The notes: a model not told the origin generated them from the letters alone. A stretch of DNA of 64,000 nt from Pseudomonas sp. QS1027 (GCF_002814235.1 NZ_PHSU01000019.1:124001-188000); one strand, 5' to 3'. Counted from the stretch's first letter, positions 17,827-26,613 are shown. Numbers and translations are program-made.

Positions 17827-18741
17827 ATGAACCCGTTTGAAGATATGCGCATTTTTTGCCAGGTCATGGACTCCGGCAGCTTCACCGCAGCGGCGGATCA
17901 GTTGGGCCTGTCCAAGCAGTTTGTCAGCCGGCGTCTGATGCAACTGGAGGAACGTCTGGGCGTGCGACTGATCAATCGCTCGACCCGGCGGCTGGATATG
18001 ACGCTCTTGGGGCAGAGTTATTACGAGTCGGCTTTGCGCCTGCTCAGTGAAGTCGAGCAAGTGGAGCAGGGCATCGCCGGTCAGACGGTCGAGCCCCGTG
18101 GCACTATTCGCTTGAGTGCTCCGCTGTCGTTTGCCATGGCGCATTTGAGCGAGGTGTTGCCGGCTTTTTTGCAGCGCTATTGCGACGTTACAGTTGAAGT
18201 CGATCTCAGCGACCGGCCGGTAGATTTACTCGGTGAGGGCTACGACCTGGCATTGCGCATCGGGGTGCTGGAAGACTCGACGCTGATTGCCCGACGTATC
18301 GGGTCCATCCAGCGGGTGTATTGCGCCAGTCCCGCTTACCTGAGCACGCGCGGTACCCCGGCCAAACCCGAGGATTTGCAAGCCCATGACTGCCTGCCTT
18401 ACGGCCACGGCCGTCAGGTGCAATGGCGTTTCGAAGGGCGGGGCAAGCCATTGATCGTCAATGTCAGGGGACGGATGCGGGTCAACAACGGTGAGTTGCT
18501 CAAGGACGCCGCCATCGCCGGCATGGGGATTACCTATTTGCCGACCTTCATTGTCGATTCGGCCTTGAAGGATGGGCGGCTGGTGCCGGTACTGGCTGAC
18601 TTCTGCCCTGAGCCGTTGGCTTTATCGGCGGTTTATCCGCAGCATCGCCAGGGCTCTCGACCGGTGGGGGCGCTGATCGAGTTCTTGCGTGAACGGCTGG
18701 ATTGCGGTGTTACCCCCGGTCAAAGCGCTCGACACACTTGA
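17827..18741 (+). CDS. LysR-type transcriptional regulator
   Basis: 304 residues. The N-terminal HTH reads FEDMRIFCQVMDSGSFTAAADQLGLSKQFVSRRLMQLEERLG, a standard LysR arrangement with a longer than usual QFVSRRL recognition helix seen in the DsdC/AaeR-like group. The substrate-binding domain follows. I placed the start at the ATG at 17827 because the open frame upstream crosses the ycaC terminator. It is monocistronic, with a terminator on its left and an inverted repeat at its stop codon. Confidence 0.9.
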   Translation: MNPFEDMRIFCQVMDSGSFTAAADQLGLSKQFVSRRLMQLEERLGVRLINRSTRRLDMTLLGQSYYESALRLLSEVEQVEQGIAGQTVEPRGTIRLSAPLSFAMAHLSEVLPAFLQRYCDVTVEVDLSDRPVDLLGEGYDLALRIGVLEDSTLIARRIGSIQRVYCASPAYLSTRGTPAKPEDLQAHDCLPYGHGRQVQWRFEGRGKPLIVNVRGRMRVNNGELLKDAAIAGMGITYLPTFIVDSALKDGRLVPVLADFCPEPLALSAVYPQHRQGSRPVGALIEFLRERLDCGVTPGQSARHT

Positions 18742-18746
18742 GTGTG
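18733..18746. other. Palindrome CACACT-TG-AGTGTG at LysR stop codon
   Basis: Perfect 6-bp arms around a 2-bp centre. It spans the TGA of the LysR gene (18739-18741). No T-run follows on the plus strand. It may mark the transcript end or a binding site for the downstream Crp-like gene. Confidence 0.3.
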
Positions 18747-18771
18747 CACAGGGAAACCGATGGGCGGTTCT

Positions 18772-18794
18772 GTGCGCTAACGCACATAGCGCAC
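18772..18794. promoter_or_regulatory. 8-bp inverted repeat before the Crp-like gene
   Basis: Perfect GTGCGCTA/TAGCGCAC arms with a 7-nt spacer, 51 bp upstream of the Crp-like ATG. It could be an operator, for example for autoregulation, but it does not match the classical FNR or CRP half-sites. The function is inferred from symmetry and position. Confidence 0.35.
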
Positions 18795-18845
18795 TTTGGC
18801 CTAATCTTTGGTACGCGAGGCATTTTTCCTTGAACGGTGGCGGAT

Positions 18846-19577
18846 ATGCTCGATGCTCCCAAGCCGCAACAAAACCATCTCCTGGCCGCTTTGCCCGTGG
18901 ACGCGCTGGAACGCCTGCTGCCCTGCCTCGAACTGATCAGCCTGCCGTTGGGCAAGGTGCTCTACGAGTCCGGCGATGCGCTGCGTCATGTCTACTTCCC
19001 GACCGACTCCATTGTTTCCCTGCTGTATGTGATGGAAAGCGGAGCCTCGGCGGAGATTTCAGTGGTCGGTAACGAGGGCTTGATCGGCATCGCGGTGTTC
19101 ATGGGCGGCGAAAGTACGCCCAGCCGGGCCATTGTCCAGAGCGCCGGGCATGCCTTCCGGTTGCCTGGCCAGCGGCTCAAGGACGAGTTCAATCGCCACG
19201 GGGAGATGCTCCAGCTGATGCTGCGCTACACCCAGGCATTGATTACCCAGATGGCCCAGACCGCGGTCTGCAACCGGCACCACTCCATCGATCAGCAGTT
19301 ATGCCGCTGGCTGTTGTTGTCTCTCGATCGCCTGCAGGACAATCAACTGACCATGACCCAGGAGTTGATCGCCAACATGCTCGGTGTCCGTCGGGAAGGG
19401 GTGACCGATGCCGCTGGCAAGCTGCAACGCCTGGGGGTCATCGAATACAGCCGCGGGCATATCAAGGTGCTGGACAGGGCCAAACTTGAGCAACTGAGTT
19501 GCGAGTGCTACGCGGTGGTCAAAAAGGAAACCGACCGCTTGCTGCCCTACGTGCCCTCTCGGCCGGCCCACGGATAG
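18846..19577 (+). CDS. Crp/Fnr family transcriptional regulator
   Basis: 243 residues. An N-terminal cyclic-nucleotide-binding fold (residues about 15-130; LGKVLYESGDALRHVYFPTDS) is followed by a C-terminal Crp-type winged helix (MTQELIANMLGVRREGVTDAAGKL). The binding fold lacks the Cys cluster of Fnr and the Arg-Ser cAMP pocket is not obvious, so the signal is unknown. A GTG at 18837 in frame is an alternative start. It converges on the GGDEF/kinase gene with only 5 bp between stops. Confidence 0.88.
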   Translation: MLDAPKPQQNHLLAALPVDALERLLPCLELISLPLGKVLYESGDALRHVYFPTDSIVSLLYVMESGASAEISVVGNEGLIGIAVFMGGESTPSRAIVQSAGHAFRLPGQRLKDEFNRHGEMLQLMLRYTQALITQMAQTAVCNRHHSIDQQLCRWLLLSLDRLQDNQLTMTQELIANMLGVRREGVTDAAGKLQRLGVIEYSRGHIKVLDRAKLEQLSCECYAVVKKETDRLLPYVPSRPAHG

Positions 19578-19582
19578 GCAAG

Positions 19583-21166
19583 CTAGATTGATTCCAACAG
19601 CCCGGGGAGGGGAAGAATGATAATGAACTGGCTCCCTAAATCCAGGCCCCCACTTTTAGCTTCTACACTGCCGTGATGGGCCTGTACCAGTTCTCGGACC
19701 ACCGTGAGCCCGATACCTAGGCCTGCACAGTTGAAGCGCATTGCTGCCATGTCTTGAACATAGGGGTCAAATATCAGGGGCAACATCTGCGCGGTCATGC
19801 CGATCCCGCTATCGGCGACCACGACCTCCACGTTCTGCTCGATTCTGCGCATGCAAAGCGACAACGCACCGTGTTTGGGTGTGTATTTGGAGGCATTGTC
19901 CAGTAGATTGCAGAAAACCTGAGCCAGTCGCACGGCGTCCCCTTCAATGAACACGGGGGGCTCGCAGAGTTGCACCTTCAGGTACTGAAAGCGTGCCTCT
20001 ATCAAGGAGTGACAAGACCCCACGGCCTCGTTGATGACGTTGTTCAGATCGATGGACTGCCGATCCAGCTTCAGCTTCCCGGCATCGACACGGGTTATAT
20101 CAAGCGGGTCTTCAACCAGGCGTGACATGTGCCGAACCTGCTGTTCGATAGTTGCCTGGATGCGAGGCAAGTCCGCCAGTTTTACTCTTGCCAGCAAACC
20201 CGCCGTCTTGCCCAATGGCGTGAGCGGGTTGCGCAATTCGTGAGCCTCCCTGGCCAGGAGATCTTTCTGCTGCTGCAGGGCGTGTTCAGCATCCGACTGC
20301 AGCTTTTGAGCTCCGAGGGCGGCCATGACCAGTTGCTCGTTGGCTTCGCACATAATCTCAACATGCCGGTCCACGGCGTTGCCAGGCGTTGGATCCAGGA
20401 AGCCGGGGACCTGCTCGCCGTGAAACTGAAACTTGTCAGGCCCTGCTCGTTTGGCCTGGTACATGGCCACATCGGCCTTCTCGATCAGCGTTTGAGGGTT
20501 GGTCCCATCCTCGGGGTACACGCTGATGCCAATGCTGACTGACAGGCGCAGGCTCTGGTCACCTATCGGATGGGGGGAGCCGAATGTGCTCAATATCTTG
20601 TCGGCGACCGACATCGCATCCGATTTTCTCGATACGTTGCTGAGTAGAATCAAGAACTCATCGCCACCGTAACGACTGACCGTGTCAGTCTCGCGGACGG
20701 CGGTCGTCAGACATTGAGCTATTTTTTTCAGCACAAGGTCTCCGGTCGCATGCCCAAGCTTGTCGTTGATGTATTTGAAGCCGTTAACGTCCAGGAACAG
20801 CAGGGCAAAACCGTCGTCATGTCGGATGGAGTGACCAATGGAGCGCTCTATGCGTTCCAGCAACCGACGTCGATTGGGTAGATTGGTCAGTTCATCCAGA
20901 TCCGCGAAATGCACGACTTGGTCGAGTGTCTTCGCTGTCGTTTCCGCGTCACTGTGCAAGCGCATTATTTCCACCACCAAGTGTTCATTGGCATCGAGCA
21001 AATTACACTGTCTCTGACTTTCACTCAGGCGTTTCTGGGCGTGCAACAGTGCCTCCTTCAAACGCCTCAGCGTTGCTTGCGCCTTCTGTGCTTCCTCGTC
21101 GATCCTGGCAAGCTCGCGTTTGGCGGTGAAAAGCGCCTTTTCATCGCCCTCAAGTTTGTCGCTCAT
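19583..21166 (-). CDS. GGDEF diguanylate cyclase / histidine kinase fusion
   Basis: 527 residues. An N-terminal coiled coil (residues 1-80) is followed by a complete GGDEF domain (about 88-250), with the catalytic GGDEF at 167-171 and an intact RxxD inhibitory site at 158-161. A second helical linker leads to a HisKA dimerisation helix with phospho-acceptor His309 (AHELRNPLTPL) and a HATPase_c domain (NLLDNASKYTP, DSGIGM, GLGIGLTVVRELV). There is no membrane segment or receiver domain, so it appears to be a cytoplasmic enzyme with both c-di-GMP synthase and kinase signatures. It resembles the kinase at 53216-54265 on both sides of the GGDEF domain. The partner response regulator is not in the window. 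Confidence 0.92.
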   Translation of the reverse strand: MSDKLEGDEKALFTAKRELARIDEEAQKAQATLRRLKEALLHAQKRLSESQRQCNLLDANEHLVVEIMRLHSDAETTAKTLDQVVHFADLDELTNLPNRRRLLERIERSIGHSIRHDDGFALLFLDVNGFKYINDKLGHATGDLVLKKIAQCLTTAVRETDTVSRYGGDEFLILLSNVSRKSDAMSVADKILSTFGSPHPIGDQSLRLSVSIGISVYPEDGTNPQTLIEKADVAMYQAKRAGPDKFQFHGEQVPGFLDPTPGNAVDRHVEIMCEANEQLVMAALGAQKLQSDAEHALQQQKDLLAREAHELRNPLTPLGKTAGLLARVKLADLPRIQATIEQQVRHMSRLVEDPLDITRVDAGKLKLDRQSIDLNNVINEAVGSCHSLIEARFQYLKVQLCEPPVFIEGDAVRLAQVFCNLLDNASKYTPKHGALSLCMRRIEQNVEVVVADSGIGMTAQMLPLIFDPYVQDMAAMRFNCAGLGIGLTVVRELVQAHHGSVEAKSGGLDLGSQFIIILPLPGLLESI

Positions 21167-21528
21167 CTGATCTCTTCTCTTTCCGGGAGCTTTCGTTATT
21201 AATTATTGTGATGAGGAAAGAACAGTCTTCTCTATAGTCAGCTGGGCTTATCGGATAGTTTCATTATTAGACAGAATGGTTTGAAAAACATTGTTCTGCG
21301 CGCGACCGTTCAAAGGGGTAACGGTTCCACTTGAGTTAAACCATCGGATCAATGGACTGTTCGCGGAGCCTATGTGCTTCAGCGAACAGATCATCTGCCG
21401 GCGATCAATCAAACTCGGGACATGGGATTGCCAGGTAGCGGTCCCTCGTTACATACCGATGGGCCCCGTGCAGCCGAGCGACTGAGTTATATCCCGGGCT
21501 GCGCACTCACTCCGAAGGACACTTATCC
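21167..21528. other. Intergenic region upstream of the GGDEF/kinase gene, no gene seen
   Basis: About 360 bp, AT-rich near 21190-21300 where the kinase promoter probably lies. It contains an inverted repeat CTGTTCGC/GCGAACAG at 21357-21389 with a 17-nt loop. Open frames here have no family resemblance or ribosome site. I see no RNA gene. Confidence 0.5.
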
Positions 21529-21813
21529 ATGCTCACTCACTTCAAGGTCGCCGGGCATCTCGCCTGCGGCCATCATGGCGACAACCTCACCTCCACTGTC
21601 GAACTTGCCCGTGTGAAATGCCGCAGCTGTCGTGGTACCGATGCATTCAAGGCGGCTCGTAAAGATGCGCGCAATGCAGCGCGCCGATCCGCGCGAAAAG
21701 CCAAGGGGATGCGTGGCGTCAACGGCTGGCGCATTTCCTGGCAGGAAAGACTCACTGCACTGCCAGGGCTGCAGAGACTGCCACGGGGATTCCAGGGGCA
21801 ACCCTTCGTGTGA
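21529..21813 (+). CDS. Small conserved Cys-rich protein of unknown function
   Basis: 94 residues with a GAAGGA ribosome site before the ATG. The N-terminal part carries HLACGHHGDNLTSTVELARV and KCRSC, together offering three Cys and two His that could bind zinc. A basic stretch rich in Arg, Ala and Lys follows (AARKDARNAARRSARKAKG). The C-terminal third looks less conserved and could be a read-through extension. Its composition suggests a small nucleic-acid-binding protein, an inference only. It heads a group of small genes of stress-response type. Confidence 0.6.
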   Translation: MLTHFKVAGHLACGHHGDNLTSTVELARVKCRSCRGTDAFKAARKDARNAARRSARKAKGMRGVNGWRISWQERLTALPGLQRLPRGFQGQPFV

Positions 21814-21885
21814 TGGCGTACAGAGCATGGCGGCGATCAGGAGCAGAATAAAAATAATAACAGAGCAGTCTTCGCTGCAGCAGGC

Positions 21886-22101
21886 ATGACCATGAACGCA
21901 ATGACCGATTCAGCCCTGGTACTGCGCATCAACGCGCAGTGCCACCCACTACTGCGTTATCTTCATAAGCTCAGTGGTGTGCGTTATCTGGCGGTTTGTG
22001 AGGTGGTCGGCAGCTATGAACTGAGCCCTGTCAGTGGCCGTGCAAGACACGTGACCGACAGGGAGTTGGCCAATGCGGAAGTCTGGGAGCGATTGCCTTG
22101 A
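21886..22101 (+). CDS. Small hypothetical protein
   Basis: 71 residues (NAQCHPLLRYLHKLSGVRYLAVCEVVG is its core), with no signal peptide or recognised domain. The alternative ATG at 21892 shortens it by two residues. It follows the Cys-rich gene by 72 bp in the same direction. Coding is supported by GC-rich third positions and position only. Confidence 0.5.
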   Translation: MTMNAMTDSALVLRINAQCHPLLRYLHKLSGVRYLAVCEVVGSYELSPVSGRARHVTDRELANAEVWERLP

Positions 22102-22113
22102 GCAATAGCCCTG

Positions 22114-22455
22114 CTAACCCAGTTGGTCGATCATCACCGCGTTGCTATAGACCAGACTGCCGTCACTCTCGCGATGTCCGACCAGATGAAACTGTCCACG
22201 TTGGTCCCGTGTGCTCAAATAGACACGGAACTGACAATCGGATAACGGACCGCATTCCTGCGGCATGATCAGCTCCATCCGACTCATGTCGACATCCACC
22301 ATGATTTCCGCTTCGTGGGTCTTGTTCAGGCGCTCTTCCGCCTGTTCCAGGCGCAGATGGTCAGCGACGCTGACGTGGAAATGGATTTGCCCCAATTCCA
22401 CGGGTTTACTGGTTTCGCTGGTCTTGTACCAGCCTTCGATGGTCAGGGTATTCAT
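22114..22455 (-). CDS. Hypothetical protein
   Basis: 113 residues with a strong ribosome site (AGGAAGG, 6 nt before the ATG). It is soluble and beta-rich in composition (MNTLTIEGWYKTSETSKPVE; CQFRVYLSTRDQRGQFHLVGHR), with no signal peptide. It resembles no family I can name. It lies 60 bp downstream of the SYLF gene on the same strand and converges on the 71-residue ORF. Confidence 0.65.
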   Translation of the reverse strand: MNTLTIEGWYKTSETSKPVELGQIHFHVSVADHLRLEQAEERLNKTHEAEIMVDVDMSRMELIMPQECGPLSDCQFRVYLSTRDQRGQFHLVGHRESDGSLVYSNAVMIDQLG

Positions 22456-22515
22456 GACGAACCTTCCTGGCGCGTACGCCAGGGTTACATGCCCCAGAGG
22501 CGGGGCATGGAGGGT

Positions 22516-23076
22516 CTAACGTTTGATCAGCGAAATCTTGGTGCCTTCGATGCTGACGCCCGCCATCAGGCCCTGCTGGTCAAAGACAAACGCATAGGCA
22601 TCGTCCTTCAAGGTCGAGGTCGACAGGTTTTTCGAGATTCCCTGGTCAACCAGGACGACGGTAGGGCCGACACCGACTTCCCAGCCTTTGGTTTCACGGA
22701 CGTAGTTGACCGCTTTGTCAGTCATCAGGAACACCGCATAGGCATAAGACTGGGCGCCGGCCTGCAGTCCCCATGAACCGGTCACGGAGTTATAGTAACC
22801 GTCCACTTTCGGGCCGCTGAACATGACCCCTTCACCATAACTGCCACCAAATACCAGGCCGGCTTTGATGACTTTAGGGAATACCAATATAGCCTTGGCC
22901 CGGTGCGAGATGGTTTCGGCAAATGGATGAGCTTTGTAGAGTATTTGCAACGCCTGTCGGGAGTCTCTGTTCAGATCCTCGGCGGTGGCGGCGCTTGCAT
23001 TATTGAGCAACCCCGTGGAAAGCAGTGACAGGGTTGCAGCGCCGATAAAGAGAAGTGAGCGTAGTGAAGAGGTCAT
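22516..23076 (-). CDS. SYLF/YSC84-type lipid-binding domain protein, exported
   Basis: 186 residues. A signal peptide (residues 1-29, ending NNASA) precedes an SYLF (Ysc84 actin-binding/lipid-binding) domain with the family landmarks AKAILVFPKVIKAGLVFGGSYGEGV, GSWGLQAGAQSYAYAVFLM and VGPTVVLVDQG. A good ribosome site (GGAG) lies before the ATG. Bacterial members are periplasmic or surface proteins that bind phosphoinositide-like lipids in vitro; the physiological role is unclear. Confidence 0.92.
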   Translation of the reverse strand: MTSSLRSLLFIGAATLSLLSTGLLNNASAATAEDLNRDSRQALQILYKAHPFAETISHRAKAILVFPKVIKAGLVFGGSYGEGVMFSGPKVDGYYNSVTGSWGLQAGAQSYAYAVFLMTDKAVNYVRETKGWEVGVGPTVVLVDQGISKNLSTSTLKDDAYAFVFDQQGLMAGVSIEGTKISLIKR

Positions 23077-23243
23077 GGTTGTACTCCAATGCCAGTGATA
23101 CGGATGAACAAAGTCATTGCGATGGCCCTGCTCGTGGCCGTATCTGCGATCATCCGATCATGACTCGGCCACGGCCGACCTTTGATCAGGTTAGGAGCCG
23201 CTACCGACCCATGTCTGTTCGGTAGCGCACAACACACTTCACA

Positions 23244-23729
23244 TCAATGAAATCTATCCGCGACTTCGTGGCGCTCCCCGCGCTCACTGCGAAACAGTTT
23301 ATCGGCGGTCTTTTTCTGATCGGCGGAAAGCGTGCCGTACAACGCGCTGAATGAAGTGGCAAGCTTGTGCAGATTGTCCGCGTGCATCTGGGCCAGCCTG
23401 GCATAGGACTGCATCGCGTCATCGGCATTCAGCGAGGGCAGCTTCTGCGCCTGATCCAGGTAGGCTTTATCGGTGCCATGTGCATTGTCACGCATGGTTT
23501 TCGCATAGGCCTCCCACTGGACGGACTGCTTGTCGGTGATCTTCAGTTTGGCGTGCAGTTCGTTGATCCGTTTTTCTACCAGGTCTTCGTATTTTTTGGC
23601 ATGACGGGCGGCTGCCTGTGAGACAGCGTCAGAGCTGCTCGCTGCCATCGTCGGTGCCGAGAAAGAAGCGCTGAGGGCGGCCAGCATCAACACGGCGGGC
23701 AGGGCCGCTTTGAATGCGAAGTTTTTCAT
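23244..23729 (-). CDS. Spy/CpxP (LTXXQ)-like periplasmic protein
   Basis: 161 residues. A clear Sec signal peptide (residues 1-29, ending TMAA) is followed by an all-helical Lys/Gln/Ala-rich domain with an LTXXQ-like repeat (LSADQKKTADKLF) and an earlier partner (LKITDKQSVQWEAY). This pattern fits the Spy/CpxP family of periplasmic chaperone and stress proteins. It lies next to the SYLF protein, in an envelope-stress type neighbourhood. Confidence 0.85.
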   Translation of the reverse strand: MKNFAFKAALPAVLMLAALSASFSAPTMAASSSDAVSQAAARHAKKYEDLVEKRINELHAKLKITDKQSVQWEAYAKTMRDNAHGTDKAYLDQAQKLPSLNADDAMQSYARLAQMHADNLHKLATSFSALYGTLSADQKKTADKLFRSERGERHEVADRFH

Positions 23730-23919
23730 ATTCGTCTATCCGGATTAAAAGGGCGGCATCTATGTCGCCAACCTTACCACTAAGCGCGGCAGCGAACCGA
23801 CGAACTGTCGATGATATGTCATCGTTCCTTACCCGGCATTCAGGGATTTTGCTGTGCCAACAACACTTGCCCATGGCAATGAGAGCAGCCGCTAATCCGT
23901 TGCACTGGAGAACGATCAC

Positions 23920-24075
23920 ATGAAACGCACGAGCCTATGGATCCTGATACTTTCTGGCGCCCTGCTGTTGGGGGGCTGTTGGCCTTTTTGGCATGATGGC
24001 GGACACGGTGGCGGGCGTGACCATGGCCGTTACTACGGTGACGAGCGAGGAGGGAGTCAGGAATATCGCGGGTAG
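23920..24075 (+). CDS. Small His/Gly-rich lipoprotein
   Basis: 51 residues from ATG 23920 to TAG 24073-24075. The N-terminus is a lipoprotein signal ending LLLGGC, so Cys20 would be lipidated. The mature part is rich in His, Gly, Trp and Tyr (WPFWHDGGHGGGRDHGRYYG), which suggests metal binding. GGAG lies 9 nt before the ATG. A hairpin follows at 24082-24115. It is divergent from the Spy-like gene. Confidence 0.7.
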   Translation: MKRTSLWILILSGALLLGGCWPFWHDGGHGGGRDHGRYYGDERGGSQEYRG

Positions 24076-24081
24076 GTCCAC

Positions 24082-24115
24082 GGCAAGAGGACGGGTAAAG
24101 ACCCGCCCTCTTGCC
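24082..24115. terminator. Strong hairpin between convergent genes
   Basis: GGCAAGAGG/CCTCTTGCC plus CGGGT/ACCCG with a single A-C mismatch and an AAAG loop. It lies 6 bp after the lipoprotein stop and 31 bp past the end of the convergent unknown gene. There is no T-run, so it would be a weak or factor-assisted bidirectional terminator. Confidence 0.65.
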
Positions 24116-24146
24116 CATGTGGCTGGGGTAAGGCTGACCCCCAGGG

Positions 24147-25745
24147 TCAGCTGTTGAGTTTTTTCGGGTACGAATCCAGCAGTACCTTGTCCTGGAGGCC
24201 ATCCAGGGTTTCCTTCAAGCGCGCAACGCCCGATGACGTCTTGTCCGCTGTCTCCGGGTGCAATGCCTGTTCCAGCACATTCAGGAAGCTCTGGGTTTTC
24301 GATGTGTTGACCGGAGTCGACGTCTGGCTCACCAGGTGGCCCATCACGTATTTGGAGATATGTGTGGTTTGGCTGGCCGACTGGGTCACCGACGCATTGG
24401 TCAACTCACCGTCTTTGTAGCCGATATTGGTCTGGCTGCTGGCTTGGTCGTCGACCTGGTAGAACAGGTAGTTCTGCGATTCCGCGTTGGTGGACAGCTT
24501 CAGCTTCTGGCCCCCGGACAGCGCCTGGTGATAGCTGGCGGTCAGGCTCGATTGCTGGTCCTGCTTAATGGAGCGATTCTGCGGATCACTGCCTGTGAGT
24601 CGAGTGGTCTGGGACACGTTATAAGCAAAGGTATCCCGCTCGCTGGGACGCATCGGGTTGCTTGACTGGCTTGTCTGCGTCATCGACGCGGAGAAGTCCG
24701 CCAGGCCGCTCAACAGCTTGCGGTCCAGATTGGTGGGTGCCAGTGGATCGACGGTTGCCGGCGTGGAGGTCGCACGGGTGGCGGGATAGTTGCTGTTCAG
24801 GGAGGAGAACGCATCCTTGAACATCGACATCAGATCGCGGTCGGCGTGACCTCGGGCGGCAGCCGCATCGATCTGCTTGAGGTAGCTCTGCAGGGCCTTG
24901 GCCTGTTGGCTGGCATTACCGAGAATCGCCTGGCTCTTCAGGTCCACGGACAGTTGCAGATCACCCGAAGGGCCGCTCATGTTCACCGAACGTTTCTGGT
25001 TGTCGGCGTGGAACTCCAGGGTCTGGACGCTGTTGTCGCCCAGCTTGAGCTTGGTGCTCAGGTCGACCGACGAAAACACCTTCGAATCGAACTGGGTCAG
25101 GGCATCCAGCTTCAGTTGAGGCGGCTCGGCGGTCAAACCATCGATCGCCGACTGGAAGCCTTTGGCCATTTTTTCCAGGGCCGCACTTTCTTCAGTCGTG
25201 AGGTCGCCGCCTTCCACCTGGGCCTGCACGGCCATTCCATCGTCCTGGTTTGACAGGCTCAAGGTCACGGTTTTACCGCTGGCGGTCTTGAGGGTCAGGC
25301 TGATCGTGCTGTCGGCATTGCTGCCGTGCAGCTTGGCTTGCGCGGCCGCAAGCTCGGCGGCGTTGAGCGGTTTGCTGCCGGACTGCTGGATAACCGATTG
25401 CGAGATGTTCTTCTTGCCATCGGCCAACTGCGACAGCAACGCCGCACCCAGACCGGCAAAGCGCGAGGCATTGGAGTTGGAGCTGCTGCTGAAGTTGCCG
25501 CCCATCGTGAACGACACCTTGTCCAGCGGGCTGCTTTCCCAGGCAGGTTGCAGCGCGGCGTTAGGCAAGGCTCCACGGGCATTGTAGGTGTTGATTTCGA
25601 CCACATTGGTCTGGCCGAGAATCACGGTGGCGGCCGGTGCGGAAACAGCAGCGGTTGTTGCGACAGACTGGACGCCAGCCGGCTGATTACCTACAAGCGG
25701 GGAAGGGTTCAGCGTCAAAACATTGATCGACGATATCCCTGTCAT
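24147..25745 (-). CDS. Large conserved-looking protein of unknown function
   Basis: 532 residues, rich in Ser, Gln, Ala and Thr, without a classical signal peptide or membrane span. A very strong ribosome site (AGGAGGTTCC before the ATG) supports the start. The N-terminus (MTGISSINVLTLNPSPLVGN) and the polar, low-complexity composition resemble non-classically exported proteins such as secretion substrates, but I recognise no domain. The C-terminal region has amphipathic helices (SFLNVLEQALHPE). It has its own terminator-like hairpin and no functional partner nearby. Confidence 0.75.
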   Translation of the reverse strand: MTGISSINVLTLNPSPLVGNQPAGVQSVATTAAVSAPAATVILGQTNVVEINTYNARGALPNAALQPAWESSPLDKVSFTMGGNFSSSSNSNASRFAGLGAALLSQLADGKKNISQSVIQQSGSKPLNAAELAAAQAKLHGSNADSTISLTLKTASGKTVTLSLSNQDDGMAVQAQVEGGDLTTEESAALEKMAKGFQSAIDGLTAEPPQLKLDALTQFDSKVFSSVDLSTKLKLGDNSVQTLEFHADNQKRSVNMSGPSGDLQLSVDLKSQAILGNASQQAKALQSYLKQIDAAAARGHADRDLMSMFKDAFSSLNSNYPATRATSTPATVDPLAPTNLDRKLLSGLADFSASMTQTSQSSNPMRPSERDTFAYNVSQTTRLTGSDPQNRSIKQDQQSSLTASYHQALSGGQKLKLSTNAESQNYLFYQVDDQASSQTNIGYKDGELTNASVTQSASQTTHISKYVMGHLVSQTSTPVNTSKTQSFLNVLEQALHPETADKTSSGVARLKETLDGLQDKVLLDSYPKKLNS

Positions 25746-25875
25746 GGAACCTCCTGGAGCAAGAGAATTATTCTATGTACAGGAGTGTATCGACGACGAC
25801 ACAAATAACTTTAGGGTGTCTTTGGCAGACCGGAGAACTTTTGTCCAGTGCACTGAACCCTTGTCATAGCGGGAT

Positions 25876-26613
25876 TCAGGAAGCTGTCCCCGGATACCGC
25901 GTCTCCATCACGATCGACAGCGCATCGGGCCGCCAGAATTCCTGGTCGAATTCCACCGGCTGGTTGGCTTCGCCGAAGTTCAGGCGTTCCAGGTAGACGC
26001 TGGTGGAACCCACCGACAGTTGCAGCAACTGCGCCTGTTCCTCGTTGACCGTGCCGATATGCATCTCCAGCTCGCAACGCGACTGCACCCGCGAAAAGCG
26101 CTCGCGCAGCAGGCGGGTGAGAGAGGTGTTCAAGTCTTCTTCCAGCAGGCCCGGGCACCAGCTGGCCAGCAAGGCGTTGAATTCCAGCAAGACCGGGCGT
26201 CGGTCGATCCAGCGTCGGCGTTGCAGGAAGAACACCGGCTCGTCCGCCGAGTCCAGGCCCATGCGCTTGGCCAGCCAGGCTCCAGCCGGTTGCAGGCGGG
26301 CCTGCAGGCATTCGGTTTTCGGTATACGACCCTGGCTGCTGACGTAGTCCATGAAACCGGTGATGCGGGTCGGGTCATAACGGATGCGTTGCGGGCTGAC
26401 AAACCAGCCCCGGCGATTTTCCCGGTACACCAGGCCTTCCGCTTCCAGCTGTTGCAGTGCCTGGCGCAAGGTCACGCGGGTACAGCCGAAGCGCTCGATC
26501 ATGTCGCGTTCGGAAGGAAACTTTTCATTGGCCGGTGGAGTACCGGCGCTGATGTCTCTGGCGATCTCGTCGCGGATCCGCAGGTAATGCGGTGATAAGG
26601 GATCGAAAGGCAT
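25876..26613 (-). CDS. GntR family regulator with UTRA ligand-binding domain
   Basis: 245 residues. The N-terminal GntR winged helix (SPHYLRIRDEIARDISAGTP; FPSERDMIERFGCTRVTLRQAL) is followed by a UTRA domain (about residues 90-240) of the HutC/PhnF/FarR type. It is the last gene of the minus-strand operon that begins at 32594, 73 bp after the PnuC-type gene. UTRA-GntR proteins bind TGGT-centred palindromes, and one is found at the head of this operon (32673-32684). The likely ligand is the compound taken up by this operon. Confidence 0.9.
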   Translation of the reverse strand: MPFDPLSPHYLRIRDEIARDISAGTPPANEKFPSERDMIERFGCTRVTLRQALQQLEAEGLVYRENRRGWFVSPQRIRYDPTRITGFMDYVSSQGRIPKTECLQARLQPAGAWLAKRMGLDSADEPVFFLQRRRWIDRRPVLLEFNALLASWCPGLLEEDLNTSLTRLLRERFSRVQSRCELEMHIGTVNEEQAQLLQLSVGSTSVYLERLNFGEANQPVEFDQEFWRPDALSIVMETRYPGTAS

